A stretch of 64,000 bases of DNA from RGIG5299 sp045588575 (GCA_045588575.1 JAZNEJ010000008.1:272344-336343), one strand, 5' to 3'; shown: positions 1 through 7,050, numbered from the stretch's first letter. Notes: a model not told the origin generated them from the letters alone. Numbers and translations are program-made.

Positions 1-353
1 CCCAAGCGGCAAAGGATGCCGACGCCGTTTTAATAGAATCGAATTACGATTTAAAAATGCTTGAAAACGGAAGCTATCCCGCTTATTTAAAAAAGCGAAT
101 AAGCTCGAAAAACGGGCATTTATCCAATGCCGATTGCGCCGAGGCGTGCTCCGTTTTGGCAATGCGAAAAACCAAAAAATTTGTGCTTGCCCACCTTTCG
201 AAAGAAAACAATACGCCTGAATCGGCGTTTAATGCATCACACGGGGCGCTTACGAAAAAAGGTGCGAGTGTAACGAAAAGCGAGGAGGAAAAAGGCGACG
301 TGCTGCTTTTAACCGCGCCACGATACCTCTGCTCGCCAAAAATAATTATTTGA
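1..353 (+). CDS. MBL-fold metallo-hydrolase, WalJ/YycJ-like, 3' part only
   Basis: The reading frame is already open at base 3 and ends at 353, so only about the last 116 residues are present. The segment HLSNADCAE followed by LAHLSKENNTPESA matches the C-terminal part of the YycJ/WalJ group of metallo-beta-lactamase-fold hydrolases, where the LAHLSKENN stretch holds a conserved metal-site histidine. In other Firmicutes these proteins are linked to the WalKR cell-wall system and to DNA metabolism. The N-terminal HxHxDH motif lies outside the window, so activity cannot be judged. The end is 9 bases before rlmH, suggesting co-transcription. The ATG at 57 is internal and not the true start. Confidence 0.8.
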   Translation, partial: QAAKDADAVLIESNYDLKMLENGSYPAYLKKRISSKNGHLSNADCAEACSVLAMRKTKKFVLAHLSKENNTPESAFNASHGALTKKGASVTKSEEEKGDVLLLTAPRYLCSPKIII

Positions 354-362
354 GGAAAAGCT

Positions 363-839
363 ATGTTTAACGTCAGGCTTGTTTGCATAGGAAAGCTTAA
401 AGAAAAATATTTAACCGATGCCGTTAAGGAATATGAAAAGCGGCTCACGGCTTATGCAAAATTTGAAATAGTTGAGCTTAAAGAAAGCTTTTTGCCCGAA
501 AATCCGAGCGAAAAGGAAATTAAAGCGGCGCTTTCAAAGGAAGCGGCGGATATTATAAAAGCTTGCGACGGAAGCAAGATAATTTTGCTTGCAATTGAGG
601 GTAAAATAATTTCTTCCGAGGAATTATCCGAAAAAATTGCAAAGCTCGGCGAAACGGGATTTTCGTCAATTTCCTTCGTAATCGGCTCTTCTTTCGGAAT
701 AGACGAGGAATTAAAGAAAAAGCACGATAAAATTTCAATGTCGAAAATGACTTTTCCGCATCAGCTTGCAAGAGTAATGGTTTGCGAGCAAATTTATAGA
801 GCTTTTTCAATTTTAAATAACGGCAAATATCATAAATGA
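363..839 (+). CDS. rlmH: 23S rRNA (pseudouridine1915-N3)-methyltransferase RlmH
   Basis: A 158-residue SPOUT-class methyltransferase, the normal family length. RlmH uses S-adenosylmethionine to methylate pseudouridine 1915 in helix 69 of 23S rRNA on assembled 70S ribosomes. Visible hallmarks are the glycine-bearing cofactor-loop region VIGSSFGI near residue 105, then MTFPHQLARVMVCEQIYRAF and the C-terminal GKYHK that closes the trefoil knot. GAGGA lies about 6 bases before the ATG. The stop overlaps an out-of-frame ATG, and the next gene's SD begins right after it, so rlmH is translationally close to the TSCPD gene. Confidence 0.95.
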   Translation: MFNVRLVCIGKLKEKYLTDAVKEYEKRLTAYAKFEIVELKESFLPENPSEKEIKAALSKEAADIIKACDGSKIILLAIEGKIISSEELSEKIAKLGETGFSSISFVIGSSFGIDEELKKKHDKISMSKMTFPHQLARVMVCEQIYRAFSILNNGKYHK

Positions 840-847
840 GGTGCATT

Positions 848-1102
848 ATGGAACATATTTACCGCCCCAGAGGCGTTTGCACGAGAGAAATGCGAATAAC
901 GGTTTCCGACGGTGTTGTTAAAAGCGTTATAATGCTCGGCGGCTGCCAAGGAAACACAAAAGGAATTTCAAAGCTCGTTGAAGGAATGAAAGTTTCCGAC
1001 GTAATTGAGCGTCTTTCGGGCATAACCTGCGGCTTTAAGCCCACATCGTGCCCAAATGAGCTTGCAAAAGCATTAAAAGAGATAACGGAGGCCGAAAAAT
1101 GA
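848..1102 (+). CDS. TSCPD domain-containing protein
   Basis: An 84-residue protein of the small TSCPD family (TIGR03905-like). It has regularly placed cysteines in GVC, GGCQGN, GITC and the name-giving TSCPN near the C terminus, suggesting metal or cofactor binding. The same domain occurs at the end of class II ribonucleotide reductases, but the free-standing form has no established function. I place the start at the ATG at 848 because GAGGTG lies just ahead. An in-frame ATG at 836 overlaps the rlmH stop and has no SD. The stop shares ATGA with the phosphoglucomutase start. Confidence 0.85.
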   Translation: MEHIYRPRGVCTREMRITVSDGVVKSVIMLGGCQGNTKGISKLVEGMKVSDVIERLSGITCGFKPTSCPNELAKALKEITEAEK

Positions 1103-2802
1103 ACTATCTTGAAAACTATAAAAAGTGGCTTGAATCAGATGCGGTAGATGCCGCCACCAAAGAGGAGCTTTTGAAAATTAAAGATGACGAAAACGAGCTT
1201 ATAATGCGCTTTTCCGACATAATGCCCTTCGGAACGGCAGGGCAAAGAGGCGTTATGGGTGCGGGCCTTAACCGTCTTAACCTTTACACCGTGCGCTACA
1301 CCACCAAAGCGCTTGCAAACCTCATAATAAAAGAGGGAAAAGAAGCGATGAAAAAGGGTGTTGTAATAGCTTTTGACTGTCGCATAAATTCCAAGGAATT
1401 CGGTTTTGCCGCCGCCGAAATTTTAGCATCAAACGGCATTAACGTAATGATTTTTAACGAAATAACTCCCACTCCCGTTCTTTCCTACACCATAAGAAAA
1501 ACGGGCGCAATAGCGGGTATTAACATAACGGCAAGCCATAATCCTCCTGAATATAACGGCTATAAGGTTTATTGGTCAAACGGCGCTCAAATGCCGCCCG
1601 ACCACGCCGCTGAGGTTGCAAACGAGCTTAAAGTTTTAGATATTTTTGAAGATTGCAAGATAGAAAAAACCGAAAAAAGCGGCAAAATTAAAATTTTGAA
1701 CACCAAATATGAAAAGCTTTTCTGTAAAGAGGTTTTAAAAAGAAGCATAAATCATAAGGCGGCAAAGGAAACCTCCTTAGAGGTTTATTACTCTCCGCTT
1801 CACGGAACGGGACTTCGCGCAGTGCCTGCGGTTTTGAAAAAAATCGGCGTTAAGGTAAACTGTGTTGAGGAACAAATGGTGCCCGACGGCTATTTTACCA
1901 CCGTTTCTTCGCCTAATCCCGAAAACGTTTCGGCATTTGAATTATCGGTTAAAAAGGCGGAGAAAAAGGGAAGTAAGGCAGACCTTTTAGTAGCAACCGA
2001 CCCCGATGCCGACAGAATAGGCGTAATGGTAAAGCATAACGGCGAATACGTTGCTTTAAACGGCAATCAAACCGGCGTTTTGCTTCTTTACTATATAATT
2101 TCGGCAAAAAAAGAAAAGGGAAAGCTTCCAAAAAATGCGGGAGCCGTTTCAACAATTGTTTCAACTCCTCTTGCCGAGCAAATTGCAATTAAAAACGGCG
2201 TAAAATTTGCATCAACCTTCACCGGATTTAAGTTTATTGCCGAGCAAATCGACGAATGGCTCGGAAAAACGAAATTCATCTTCGGCTTCGAGGAAAGCTT
2301 CGGCTATATGGTGGGCGACTATGCGCGAGATAAAGACTCAATAGGCGCCGCAATGATGGTTTGCGAAGCCGCGGCGTATTATAAAAAGAGCGGCAAAACG
2401 TTAATTGATGTTTTAAACGGCATCTATGAAGAATACGGATATTACGGCGAAACCACCGATAATATAATGATGAAGGGCATAGACGGAGCCGAAAAAACCA
2501 AAAAGCTTATGGAAACTCTCCGAGGCGATATAACCGAAATCGGCGGCGAGAAGATAGTTAAAATTGCCGACTACAAGACGGGTGAGATTAAAGACGTCAA
2601 AACGGGCAAAACCGAGCCTACGGGAATGGAAAGCTCCGACGTTTTGAAGTTTTTCACCAAAAACGGCTCTGCAATTTGCGTGCGTCCTTCGGGCACCGAG
2701 CCCAAGGTTAAGGTTTATTATCTCATTAAGGGCAAGGACGAAAAAACCTGCAAAAAGCTCACTGAAAAGATGAAAAAAGATATAGATTCATTGGTAAAAT
2801 AA
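1099..2802 (+). CDS. Phosphoglucomutase/phosphomannomutase (alpha-D-phosphohexomutase)
   Basis: A full-length 567-residue phosphohexomutase, which interconverts hexose 1- and 6-phosphates and so links glycolysis to polysaccharide and cell-wall precursor synthesis. The four signatures appear in order: the phosphoserine loop TASHNPPEYNGYK near residue 145, the magnesium loop DPDADRIG near 301, the sugar-binding loop GFEESFGYMVG near 395, and the phosphate-binding loop RPSGTEPKVK near 528. Length and the GFEESFGY form fit the PgcA-type bacterial group. The start overlaps the previous gene by ATGA. A GC-rich hairpin with a poor T-run follows at 2811-2835, just before the tRNA. Confidence 0.93.
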   Translation: MNYLENYKKWLESDAVDAATKEELLKIKDDENELIMRFSDIMPFGTAGQRGVMGAGLNRLNLYTVRYTTKALANLIIKEGKEAMKKGVVIAFDCRINSKEFGFAAAEILASNGINVMIFNEITPTPVLSYTIRKTGAIAGINITASHNPPEYNGYKVYWSNGAQMPPDHAAEVANELKVLDIFEDCKIEKTEKSGKIKILNTKYEKLFCKEVLKRSINHKAAKETSLEVYYSPLHGTGLRAVPAVLKKIGVKVNCVEEQMVPDGYFTTVSSPNPENVSAFELSVKKAEKKGSKADLLVATDPDADRIGVMVKHNGEYVALNGNQTGVLLLYYIISAKKEKGKLPKNAGAVSTIVSTPLAEQIAIKNGVKFASTFTGFKFIAEQIDEWLGKTKFIFGFEESFGYMVGDYARDKDSIGAAMMVCEAAAYYKKSGKTLIDVLNGIYEEYGYYGETTDNIMMKGIDGAEKTKKLMETLRGDITEIGGEKIVKIADYKTGEIKDVKTGKTEPTGMESSDVLKFFTKNGSAICVRPSGTEPKVKVYYLIKGKDEKTCKKLTEKMKKDIDSLVK

Positions 2803-2810
2803 ATAAAAAT

Positions 2811-2835
2811 CCGTCCGTTTATAATAGACGGACGG
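2811..2835 (+). terminator. Hairpin between phosphoglucomutase gene and tRNA-Arg
   Basis: CCGTCCGT at 2811-2818 pairs with ACGGACGG at 2828-2835 around a 9-base loop. Only a short, interrupted T-stretch follows, so this is either a weak terminator or a processing hairpin in front of tRNA-Arg. A hairpin of the same kind sits in front of tRNA-Ala at 54874-54900. Confidence 0.5.
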
Positions 2836-2841
2836 CAATTT

Positions 2842-2918
2842 CCGCCGTTAGCTCAGTTGGATAGAGCGTTGGATTCCGATTCCAAAGGCCGGGGGTTCAA
2901 CTCCTCTACGGCGGGCCA
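2842..2918 (+). tRNA. tRNA-Arg (anticodon CCG)
   Basis: The cloverleaf folds completely: acceptor CCGCCGT with ACGGCGG, D-arm GCTC/GAGC, anticodon stem TTGGA/TCCAA with loop TTCCGAT, T-arm GGGGG/CCTCT with TTCAACT loop, discriminator G, and an encoded CCA at 2916-2918. The anticodon CCG reads the arginine codon CGG. A20 in the D-loop is the usual arginine identity base. Its T-arm and 3' tail are copied in the three units that follow. Confidence 0.95.
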
Positions 2919-2920
2919 AA

Positions 2921-2952
2921 AAATAACCAAGCCCACGGGGTTTGGTTATTTT
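2921..2952 (+). terminator. Rho-independent terminator of tRNA-Arg(CCG)
   Basis: AAATAACCAAGCCC pairs with GGGTTTGGTTATTT around a small loop, followed by a T-run. Near-identical hairpins recur at 3294-3326 and 3481-3512 after later copies of the tRNA tail, so the terminator belongs to the repeating unit. Confidence 0.85.
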
Positions 2953-2974
2953 TAATTTAAGCAAAGCTTAAAAA

Positions 2975-3105
2975 GAGGAGTTGAACTGTGAATGGGAGCG
3001 AGGGTGAGAAAACGAAACCGAGCGACAGAGGAACAGTCCTGCGGACTGTTACGACATTCACCCAAAGGAGCTTGCGACTGCGATAGACTCCTCTACGGCG
3101 GGCCA
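2975..3105 (+). repeat. tRNA-tail element, unit 1 (Arg-CCG array)
   Basis: A 131-base unit. It opens with GAGGAGTTGAAC, the exact reverse complement of the T-arm of the tRNA just upstream (2895-2906). It closes at 3087-3105 with a 19-base exact copy of that tRNA's 3' tail from A58 to CCA. The core has GTGAAT facing ATTCAC as an outer inverted repeat and an inner hairpin ACAGTCC/GGACTGT. The same core occurs, diverged, beside tRNA-Ala at 55031-55166. Confidence 0.85.
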
Positions 3106-3106
3106 A

Positions 3107-3137
3107 AAAAAGCAAGCCCGAAGCGGCTTGCTTTTTG
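3107..3137 (+). terminator. Terminator between units 1 and 2
   Basis: AAGCAAGCC pairs with GGCTTGCTT, followed by TTT. Its sequence differs from the terminators at 2921, 3294 and 3481, so the hairpin is conserved at this position while its sequence is not. Confidence 0.8.
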
Positions 3138-3160
3138 TTTGGTTTATGCCTGCTTAAAAT

Positions 3161-3292
3161 GAGGAGTTGAACTGTGAATGGGAGCGAGGGTGAGAAAACG
3201 AGACCGAGCGACAGAGTAACAGTCCTGTGGACTGTTACGACATTCACCCAAAGGAGCGTTGCGACTGCGATAGACTCCTCTACGGCGGGCCA
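3161..3292 (+). repeat. tRNA-tail element, unit 2 (Arg-CCG array)
   Basis: A 132-base unit very similar to unit 1: inverted T-arm copy at 3161-3172, GTGAAT/ATTCAC outer pair, inner hairpin ACAGTCC-TGT-GGACTGT, and the 19-base tRNA tail copy ending in CCA at 3290-3292. It differs from its neighbours by single substitutions and one inserted base near 3258. Confidence 0.85.
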
Positions 3293-3293
3293 A

Positions 3294-3326
3294 AAAATAA
3301 CCAAGCCCACGGGGTTTGGTTATTTT
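3294..3326 (+). terminator. Terminator between units 2 and 3
   Basis: An almost exact repeat of the terminator at 2921-2952, placed directly after the second copy of the tRNA tail. Confidence 0.8.
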
Positions 3327-3348
3327 TAATTTAAGCAAAGCTTAAAAA

Positions 3349-3478
3349 GAGGAGTTGAACTGTGAATGGGAGCGAGGGTGAGAAAACGAGACCGAGCGAC
3401 AGAGAAACAGTCCTGTGGACTGTTACGACATTCACCCAAAGGAGCTTGCGACTGCGATAGACTCCTCTACGGCGGGCC
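3349..3478 (+). repeat. tRNA-tail element, unit 3 (Arg-CCG array)
   Basis: A 130-base unit with the same layout as units 1 and 2, ending in the tRNA tail copy at 3460-3478. The terminator that follows resembles those at 2921 and 3294, and a truncated left end of a further unit remains at 3534-3544. Confidence 0.85.
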
Positions 3479-3480
3479 AA

Positions 3481-3512
3481 AAAATAACCAAGCCCACGGG
3501 GTTTGGTTATTT
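3481..3512 (+). terminator. Last terminator of the tRNA-Arg array
   Basis: A third near-identical AATAACCAA/TTGGTTATT hairpin with a T-run. It would stop transcripts before the GntR operon promoter. Confidence 0.8.
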
Positions 3513-3533
3513 TAATTTAAGAACGATTAAAAA

Positions 3534-3544
3534 GAGGAGTTGAA
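3534..3544 (+). repeat. Truncated left end of a fourth tRNA-tail unit
   Basis: GAGGAGTTGAA matches the first 11 bases of units 1-3, after which similarity stops. This marks the edge of the array. From 3545 to 3613 the sequence is AT-rich with no feature I can name. Confidence 0.7.
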
Positions 3545-3613
3545 ATTTACTGTCATTTTTAATAAAAAAACACTGCATTTTTTGTAATAGGTTACAAAAT
3601 AACCGCATAAATC

Positions 3614-3663
3614 TTGACATGTAATTTTAAACGATGTATTATTGTATTAATAAAACAATACAA
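3614..3663 (+). promoter_or_regulatory. Promoter and probable autoregulatory operator of the GntR operon
   Basis: TTGACA at 3614-3619 and TATTAT at 3637-3642 are separated by 17 bases. TTGTATT at 3642-3648 and AATACAA at 3657-3663 form a perfect inverted repeat that overlaps the -10 box and start region. GntR regulators of the YtrA group commonly bind TGTATT-type palindromes at their own promoters, so binding by the product of the first gene is likely but inferred. Confidence 0.8.
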
Positions 3664-3682
3664 ACGAAAGGAGATAAAAGCA

Positions 3683-4048
3683 ATGTCGTGGCAATTTAAC
3701 GGAACGCAGGCGGTATATATACAAATTGCCGATAAACTGCGTCGCGACATAGTAGGCGGAAAATACCCGCCCGACACTCAGGTTCCAACGGTAAGACAGC
3801 TCGCTTTTGATGCATCGGTAAACCCCAACACAATGCAAAGAGCGTTATCGCTTCTTGAAGAAGAAGGGCTTTTGATTTCAAGAGGCGCAATGGGAAGATT
3901 CGTTGTATCGGAGCCTTGCATTCTTGAAAATGCAAGAAAAAAGATTTGCATTGAAACCGTAAACCGTTTTTGTTCCGAGGCAAAAGCGCTGGGTCTTTCA
4001 CGCTCGGAGCTTATCGACTGTATTAAGGAGGCAGAAATTTATGGATGA
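3683..4048 (+). CDS. GntR family transcriptional regulator, YtrA subfamily
   Basis: A 121-residue regulator with an N-terminal winged helix-turn-helix. YIQIADKLRRDIVGGKYPP and VRQLAFDASVNPNTMQRAL give the typical GntR fold, and LLEEEGLLISRGAMGRFV forms the wing. The C-terminal part is only about 45 helical residues, as in the YtrA subfamily, which lacks a large ligand-binding domain. I use the ATG at 3683, preceded by AAAGGAG. An upstream in-frame start at 3614 lies in the promoter. The gene overlaps the ABC ATPase by 8 bases, and YtrA regulators typically repress such adjacent ABC exporter operons, often in response to cell-envelope stress. Confidence 0.93.
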   Translation: MSWQFNGTQAVYIQIADKLRRDIVGGKYPPDTQVPTVRQLAFDASVNPNTMQRALSLLEEEGLLISRGAMGRFVVSEPCILENARKKICIETVNRFCSEAKALGLSRSELIDCIKEAEIYG

Positions 4049-4754
4049 ATTTGTTTTAGTTTGTAAAGACCTTTGCAAAAGCTATAAAGAACCCGTTTTA
4101 AAAAATCTGAACGTAAAGTTGCCAAGCGGCAAAATAATCGGATTTTTAGGTCCTAACGGCTGCGGAAAATCAACCTTTATGAAGCTCGTTACGGGACTTT
4201 TGGTACCCGATAGCGGAGAAATATACGTTTGCGGCGAAGAAAGAAGCGAAAAAACCAACGCATATTTTTCATATCTTCCCGAGAGAACTTATTTCAGCGG
4301 CGGAATGAAGGTTTCTGAGCTTATAGAATATTTTTCAAATTTCTATTCCGATTTCGATAGCGATATCGCAAAAAATATGATGGCGGATCTCGGAATAGAG
4401 CTTTCGGCAAAGCTCAAAACACTTTCAAAAGGCACAAAAGAAAAAGTGCAGCTCATTATGGTAATGGCGCGCCGAGCAAAGATTTATCTTCTCGACGAAC
4501 CCATCGCCGGAGTTGACCCTGCGGCAAGAGATTATATCCTTAAAACTATTATAGGAAACTATAATCCCGAGGCGTCGGTTGTTATTACAACTCACTTGAT
4601 TCATGATATTGAGCCCGTTTTGGATGAATTTGTCTTTATGGGTAATGGCGGCGAAATAATTATGTCGGGCAATGCCGACGAGGCCAGGGAAAAGCACGGA
4701 AAATCACTTGACGGTATCTTCAAGGAGGTGTTCGCATGTTCAAAAAATTGCTGA
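4041..4754 (+). CDS. ABC transporter ATP-binding protein
   Basis: A 237-residue ATPase subunit. Walker A GPNGCGKST is near residue 38, the signature is the variant LSKGTKEKVQ near 129, Walker B is IYLLDEP near 148 with the D-loop GVDPAARD, and the switch histidine is in TTHLIHDIE near 184. The form resembles YtrB-like or BcrA-like exporter ATPases. It overlaps the GntR gene at its start and the permease gene by 19 bases at its end, so the three are probably translationally coupled. The substrate cannot be deduced. Confidence 0.93.
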   Translation: MDEFVLVCKDLCKSYKEPVLKNLNVKLPSGKIIGFLGPNGCGKSTFMKLVTGLLVPDSGEIYVCGEERSEKTNAYFSYLPERTYFSGGMKVSELIEYFSNFYSDFDSDIAKNMMADLGIELSAKLKTLSKGTKEKVQLIMVMARRAKIYLLDEPIAGVDPAARDYILKTIIGNYNPEASVVITTHLIHDIEPVLDEFVFMGNGGEIIMSGNADEAREKHGKSLDGIFKEVFACSKNC

Positions 4755-5605
4755 AATACGATAAAAAAGCGGTCTCAAAGCTTTGGTGGATAGGCGCTTT
4801 AATTTCGTTTGGCTCAGCGTTAATTTCCGCCTTCCTTTTCAGATTTGTTCTACCCATTCTTGAATCAAACATCCAAGATGATTTTATTCAAACGATTTCA
4901 GGACTTGGAATAACAGCGGCGATTCTTAGCCTTGTAACCGTTTTTTCCGCTGGAATTTTCACCGAGGTTTTGCTTTTTATAAGATTTTATAAGCATTTTT
5001 TCACCGATGAAGGCTATTTAACCTTTACGTTGCCGGTAAAAAGAAGCACTCTTTTGCTTTCGAAAACTGTAAATGCGGCAATATGGAATCTTGCTCATTT
5101 CGGGGTAATATTGGCTGCAATGGTTTTGTTTGCAATAATTGCAATTCCGCCTGAGCCGAACGGTCCGTTTTTCAATTTAATAGTATTTGAAACAATCGGA
5201 GCACTTTTGTCGTTTTCTTGGGAGACAATAGGCGGATGGCTTATAGTTTACATTGCCGAAGGCTTTCTTTTTCTTTTTGTTTCTTTGATATTTTCAATAA
5301 TACTCATCCAATTTTGCATAACTTTCGGCTCGACTGTTGTAAAAAGAGCAAAGCTTATATTGTCAATAGGAATTTACTATGCAATTTCTTCAACTCTTGC
5401 ATCAATAAGTCAGTTTATGATGTTTACTTTCGGCGGCGTTTTGTTCGGCGGCATAGTCGACTTTATGGAAGATGCAACTCAAAACCAAATTTGTGCGGCA
5501 TATGCCTGCCTGTTTTTGTCAATAATCGCCGCTTTTGCCGTAATATCGGCGGTTTTATACGCCATAACGCAATATATGCTTGACCGCAAGCTTAATTTGG
5601 CATAA
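4736..5605 (+). CDS. ABC transporter permease
   Basis: A 289-residue membrane protein with about six hydrophobic segments: WWIGALISFGSALISAFLF, ITAAILSLVTVFSAGIF, LAHFGVILAAMVLFAII, GWLIVYIAEGFLFLFVSLI, a segment near residue 215, and the last ending at IISAVLYAITQ. It has no solute-binding partner gene and lies directly after the exporter-type ATPase, so it should form the membrane half of that complex. GGAGG lies about 8 bases ahead of the ATG inside the ATPase gene. The family could not be narrowed beyond ABC-2-like. Confidence 0.85.
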   Translation: MFKKLLKYDKKAVSKLWWIGALISFGSALISAFLFRFVLPILESNIQDDFIQTISGLGITAAILSLVTVFSAGIFTEVLLFIRFYKHFFTDEGYLTFTLPVKRSTLLLSKTVNAAIWNLAHFGVILAAMVLFAIIAIPPEPNGPFFNLIVFETIGALLSFSWETIGGWLIVYIAEGFLFLFVSLIFSIILIQFCITFGSTVVKRAKLILSIGIYYAISSTLASISQFMMFTFGGVLFGGIVDFMEDATQNQICAAYACLFLSIIAAFAVISAVLYAITQYMLDRKLNLA

Positions 5606-5617
5606 GGAGGAAGTATT

Positions 5618-6640
5618 ATGAAAAAACGTTATATTAAAATATTTTCATTTATTCTTTGTCTTATTATGCTTTTGGGATTTTCCGCTCTTGCCGTAGCGGC
5701 AGCAGATTCATACACACCTGTTGTATGGCAAATGGACGATAACTTAGAGACCCTTTACGGTAACGGCAAAAGATACGATGCTTATTATACCGAAAAATCG
5801 TATTATACAGATCCAAAAACGGAATTTATTTTTATGAATGATCTTTACTTCAAAAATACGAGATATTCATTTTTGGGTAATTCTGCCGAACCCAGCATTT
5901 TATTTGCTATCGATGGCGAGGGTTACGGTCATATTTTCGTGAATGCCGAAGGAAAAAAATCTTTAGATGCTTTTTTCGACAAAACGGATGTAATCTATTA
6001 TCTTGAAAAAAATTTGGAACAGGTTGAAATTTCAGAAGAAACCGTGAATTATTTGGATTCGGAATATAAAAACCCGAATGCAAACTTTGAAACGGTTAAC
6101 GTAACCGAACTTAAAAACGGAAAAATTTATGATATAACAATGCGCGATAGAACCGAAACGGTTGCCTGTGAGCACGGCGCAATTTACGTTATGCAAAACG
6201 GAAAATATTATTACGTTTGCTTTGAAAATCTCGATAACAGCTATTTCAGCGCTGACGGATTTTTTTCATACAGATCGGGAAGCGTTAAAGCATATATTCT
6301 TGACGACGAAACCTGCGCAATAATAAATACGGTTATAGATTCGCTTGAATACAGATATACCACAACGACTTTCGAATGGGACGTTGTAAACGGTTTTTAC
6401 GATATTTTCGGCGACCCCATTTACGGAAATTGGTTTACCGTGAATGAAGGCATGAGCTTATTTTTCTTCGTTATCAGTCTTTTCGGAATTGTTATTCCGT
6501 GCGTAACGCTTGTTTTGAGCCTGATATTTGCAAACGCCAAGAAAACGGGAAAAGCGAAATGCTGGATTGCCGTTTCGGCGTCTTCGGGCCTTTGCATAAT
6601 CTCAACCGTCATTTTCTTGATTTTAGTTTTGGTTAAATAA
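5618..6640 (+). CDS. Hypothetical secreted/membrane protein of the GntR-ABC operon
   Basis: A 340-residue protein I do not recognise. Residues 1-30 form a clear signal peptide (KKRYIKIFSFILCLIMLLGF, ending ALAVAAA). The middle, about 30-260, is hydrophilic and rich in Tyr and Asn. Two hydrophobic segments close the protein, around 272-295 (SLFFFVISLFGIVIPCVTLV) and 308-338 (CWIAVSASSGLCIISTVIFL). The large domain is thus probably outside the cell, tied by two C-terminal helices. It begins 13 bases after the permease with AAGGAGG ahead, so it belongs to the operon. A role as accessory or sensor for the exporter is inference. Confidence 0.7.
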   Translation: MKKRYIKIFSFILCLIMLLGFSALAVAAADSYTPVVWQMDDNLETLYGNGKRYDAYYTEKSYYTDPKTEFIFMNDLYFKNTRYSFLGNSAEPSILFAIDGEGYGHIFVNAEGKKSLDAFFDKTDVIYYLEKNLEQVEISEETVNYLDSEYKNPNANFETVNVTELKNGKIYDITMRDRTETVACEHGAIYVMQNGKYYYVCFENLDNSYFSADGFFSYRSGSVKAYILDDETCAIINTVIDSLEYRYTTTTFEWDVVNGFYDIFGDPIYGNWFTVNEGMSLFFFVISLFGIVIPCVTLVLSLIFANAKKTGKAKCWIAVSASSGLCIISTVIFLILVLVK

Positions 6641-6661
6641 AAAATTTATTATCAAAAAAAC

Positions 6662-6689
6662 AGAAAACCACCCAATCGGGTGGTTTTCT
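6662..6689 (+). terminator. Bidirectional terminator
   Basis: AGAAAACCACCC pairs with GGGTGGTTTTCT around AATC, with A- and T-rich flanks. It can end the GntR operon rightward. Leftward, it follows a tRNA-Arg(ACG) tail copy at 6690, just as terminators follow each tail copy in the Arg-CCG array. Confidence 0.85.
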
Positions 6690-6730
6690 TGGCGCACTTT
6701 AAGGGACTACTGCTCGCCTGCGGGCTCGGT
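6690..6730 (-). repeat. Remnant tRNA-tail element of tRNA-Arg(ACG), distal copy
   Basis: On the minus strand, 6708-6690 is an exact 19-base copy of the tRNA-Arg(ACG) tail from A58 to CCA. It is preceded by a stretch similar to the end of the element at 9089-9193 (CCGAGCCC, then GCGAGCAG). Similarity stops near 6730, where a kinase gene fragment begins. With the copy at 9089 it brackets the islet. Confidence 0.75.
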
Positions 6731-6733
6731 TTG

Positions 6734-6916
6734 GCGCAAAGCGATGCCAGAACTGATATTTATGCCGTTGGCGTTTTGCTTAACGTAATGCTAACGGGAA
6801 AGCATCCGAGCGAAAAACTGGCAGATGGCAAAGCGGGTAAAATAGTGCGAAAATGCACCGCTATAAACCCCAATGAACGTTATCAATCGGCAAAAAATCT
6901 TGCAGCTGCATTATAG
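6734..6916 (+). pseudogene. Serine/threonine protein kinase, C-terminal fragment
   Basis: About 60 codons translate to AQSDARTDIYAVGVLLNVML, then TGKHP and, after a gap, the C-terminal INPNERYQSAKNLAAAL. This is the end of a Hanks-type kinase catalytic domain, subdomains IX to XI, with the DIYAVG motif and the invariant arginine in NERYQS. The upstream half with the ATP-binding lysine and HRD/DFG motifs is missing. The break coincides with the edge of the tRNA-tail remnant at 6690-6730, so the gene was cut by a rearrangement there. An open frame continues upstream through the repeat but is unlikely to be a real start. The zinc-ribbon protein downstream also belongs to a type found near kinases. 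Confidence 0.75.
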
Positions 6917-6922
6917 TAAAAA

Positions 6923-6955
6923 AGCCTTGCGTAAAAGCAAGGCTCTTTCTTTTTT
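6923..6955 (+). terminator. Terminator after the kinase fragment
   Basis: AGCCTTGC pairs with GCAAGGCT around GTAAAA, followed by a T-rich run to 6955. Its survival supports a formerly working gene here. Confidence 0.85.
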
Positions 6956-6991
6956 CATAAATTTACAAAAAGGCAAGAAAAGTGCTGTAAT

Positions 6992-7020
6992 TTGACATAT
7001 ATAGTTAAAAGTAGTATAAT
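6992..7020 (+). promoter_or_regulatory. Consensus promoter of the zinc-ribbon gene
   Basis: TTGACA at 6992-6997 and TATAAT at 7015-7020 are separated by exactly 17 bases, a full match to the housekeeping sigma consensus. It lies 31 bases before the ATG at 7051. Confidence 0.88.
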
Positions 7021-7050
7021 ATTTAAAATTTTTAACGAGAAGGGTTTATT

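Noticed and set aside
2957..3338. Two long minus-strand frames across the tRNA-Arg array
   Set aside because: They are translations of the repeated element and repeat themselves with the units. They have no SD and no known similarity.
2919..3544. A possible CRISPR array
   Set aside because: The repeating unit is about 190 bases, nearly identical throughout including its terminator. There are no short repeats with unique spacers and no cas genes.
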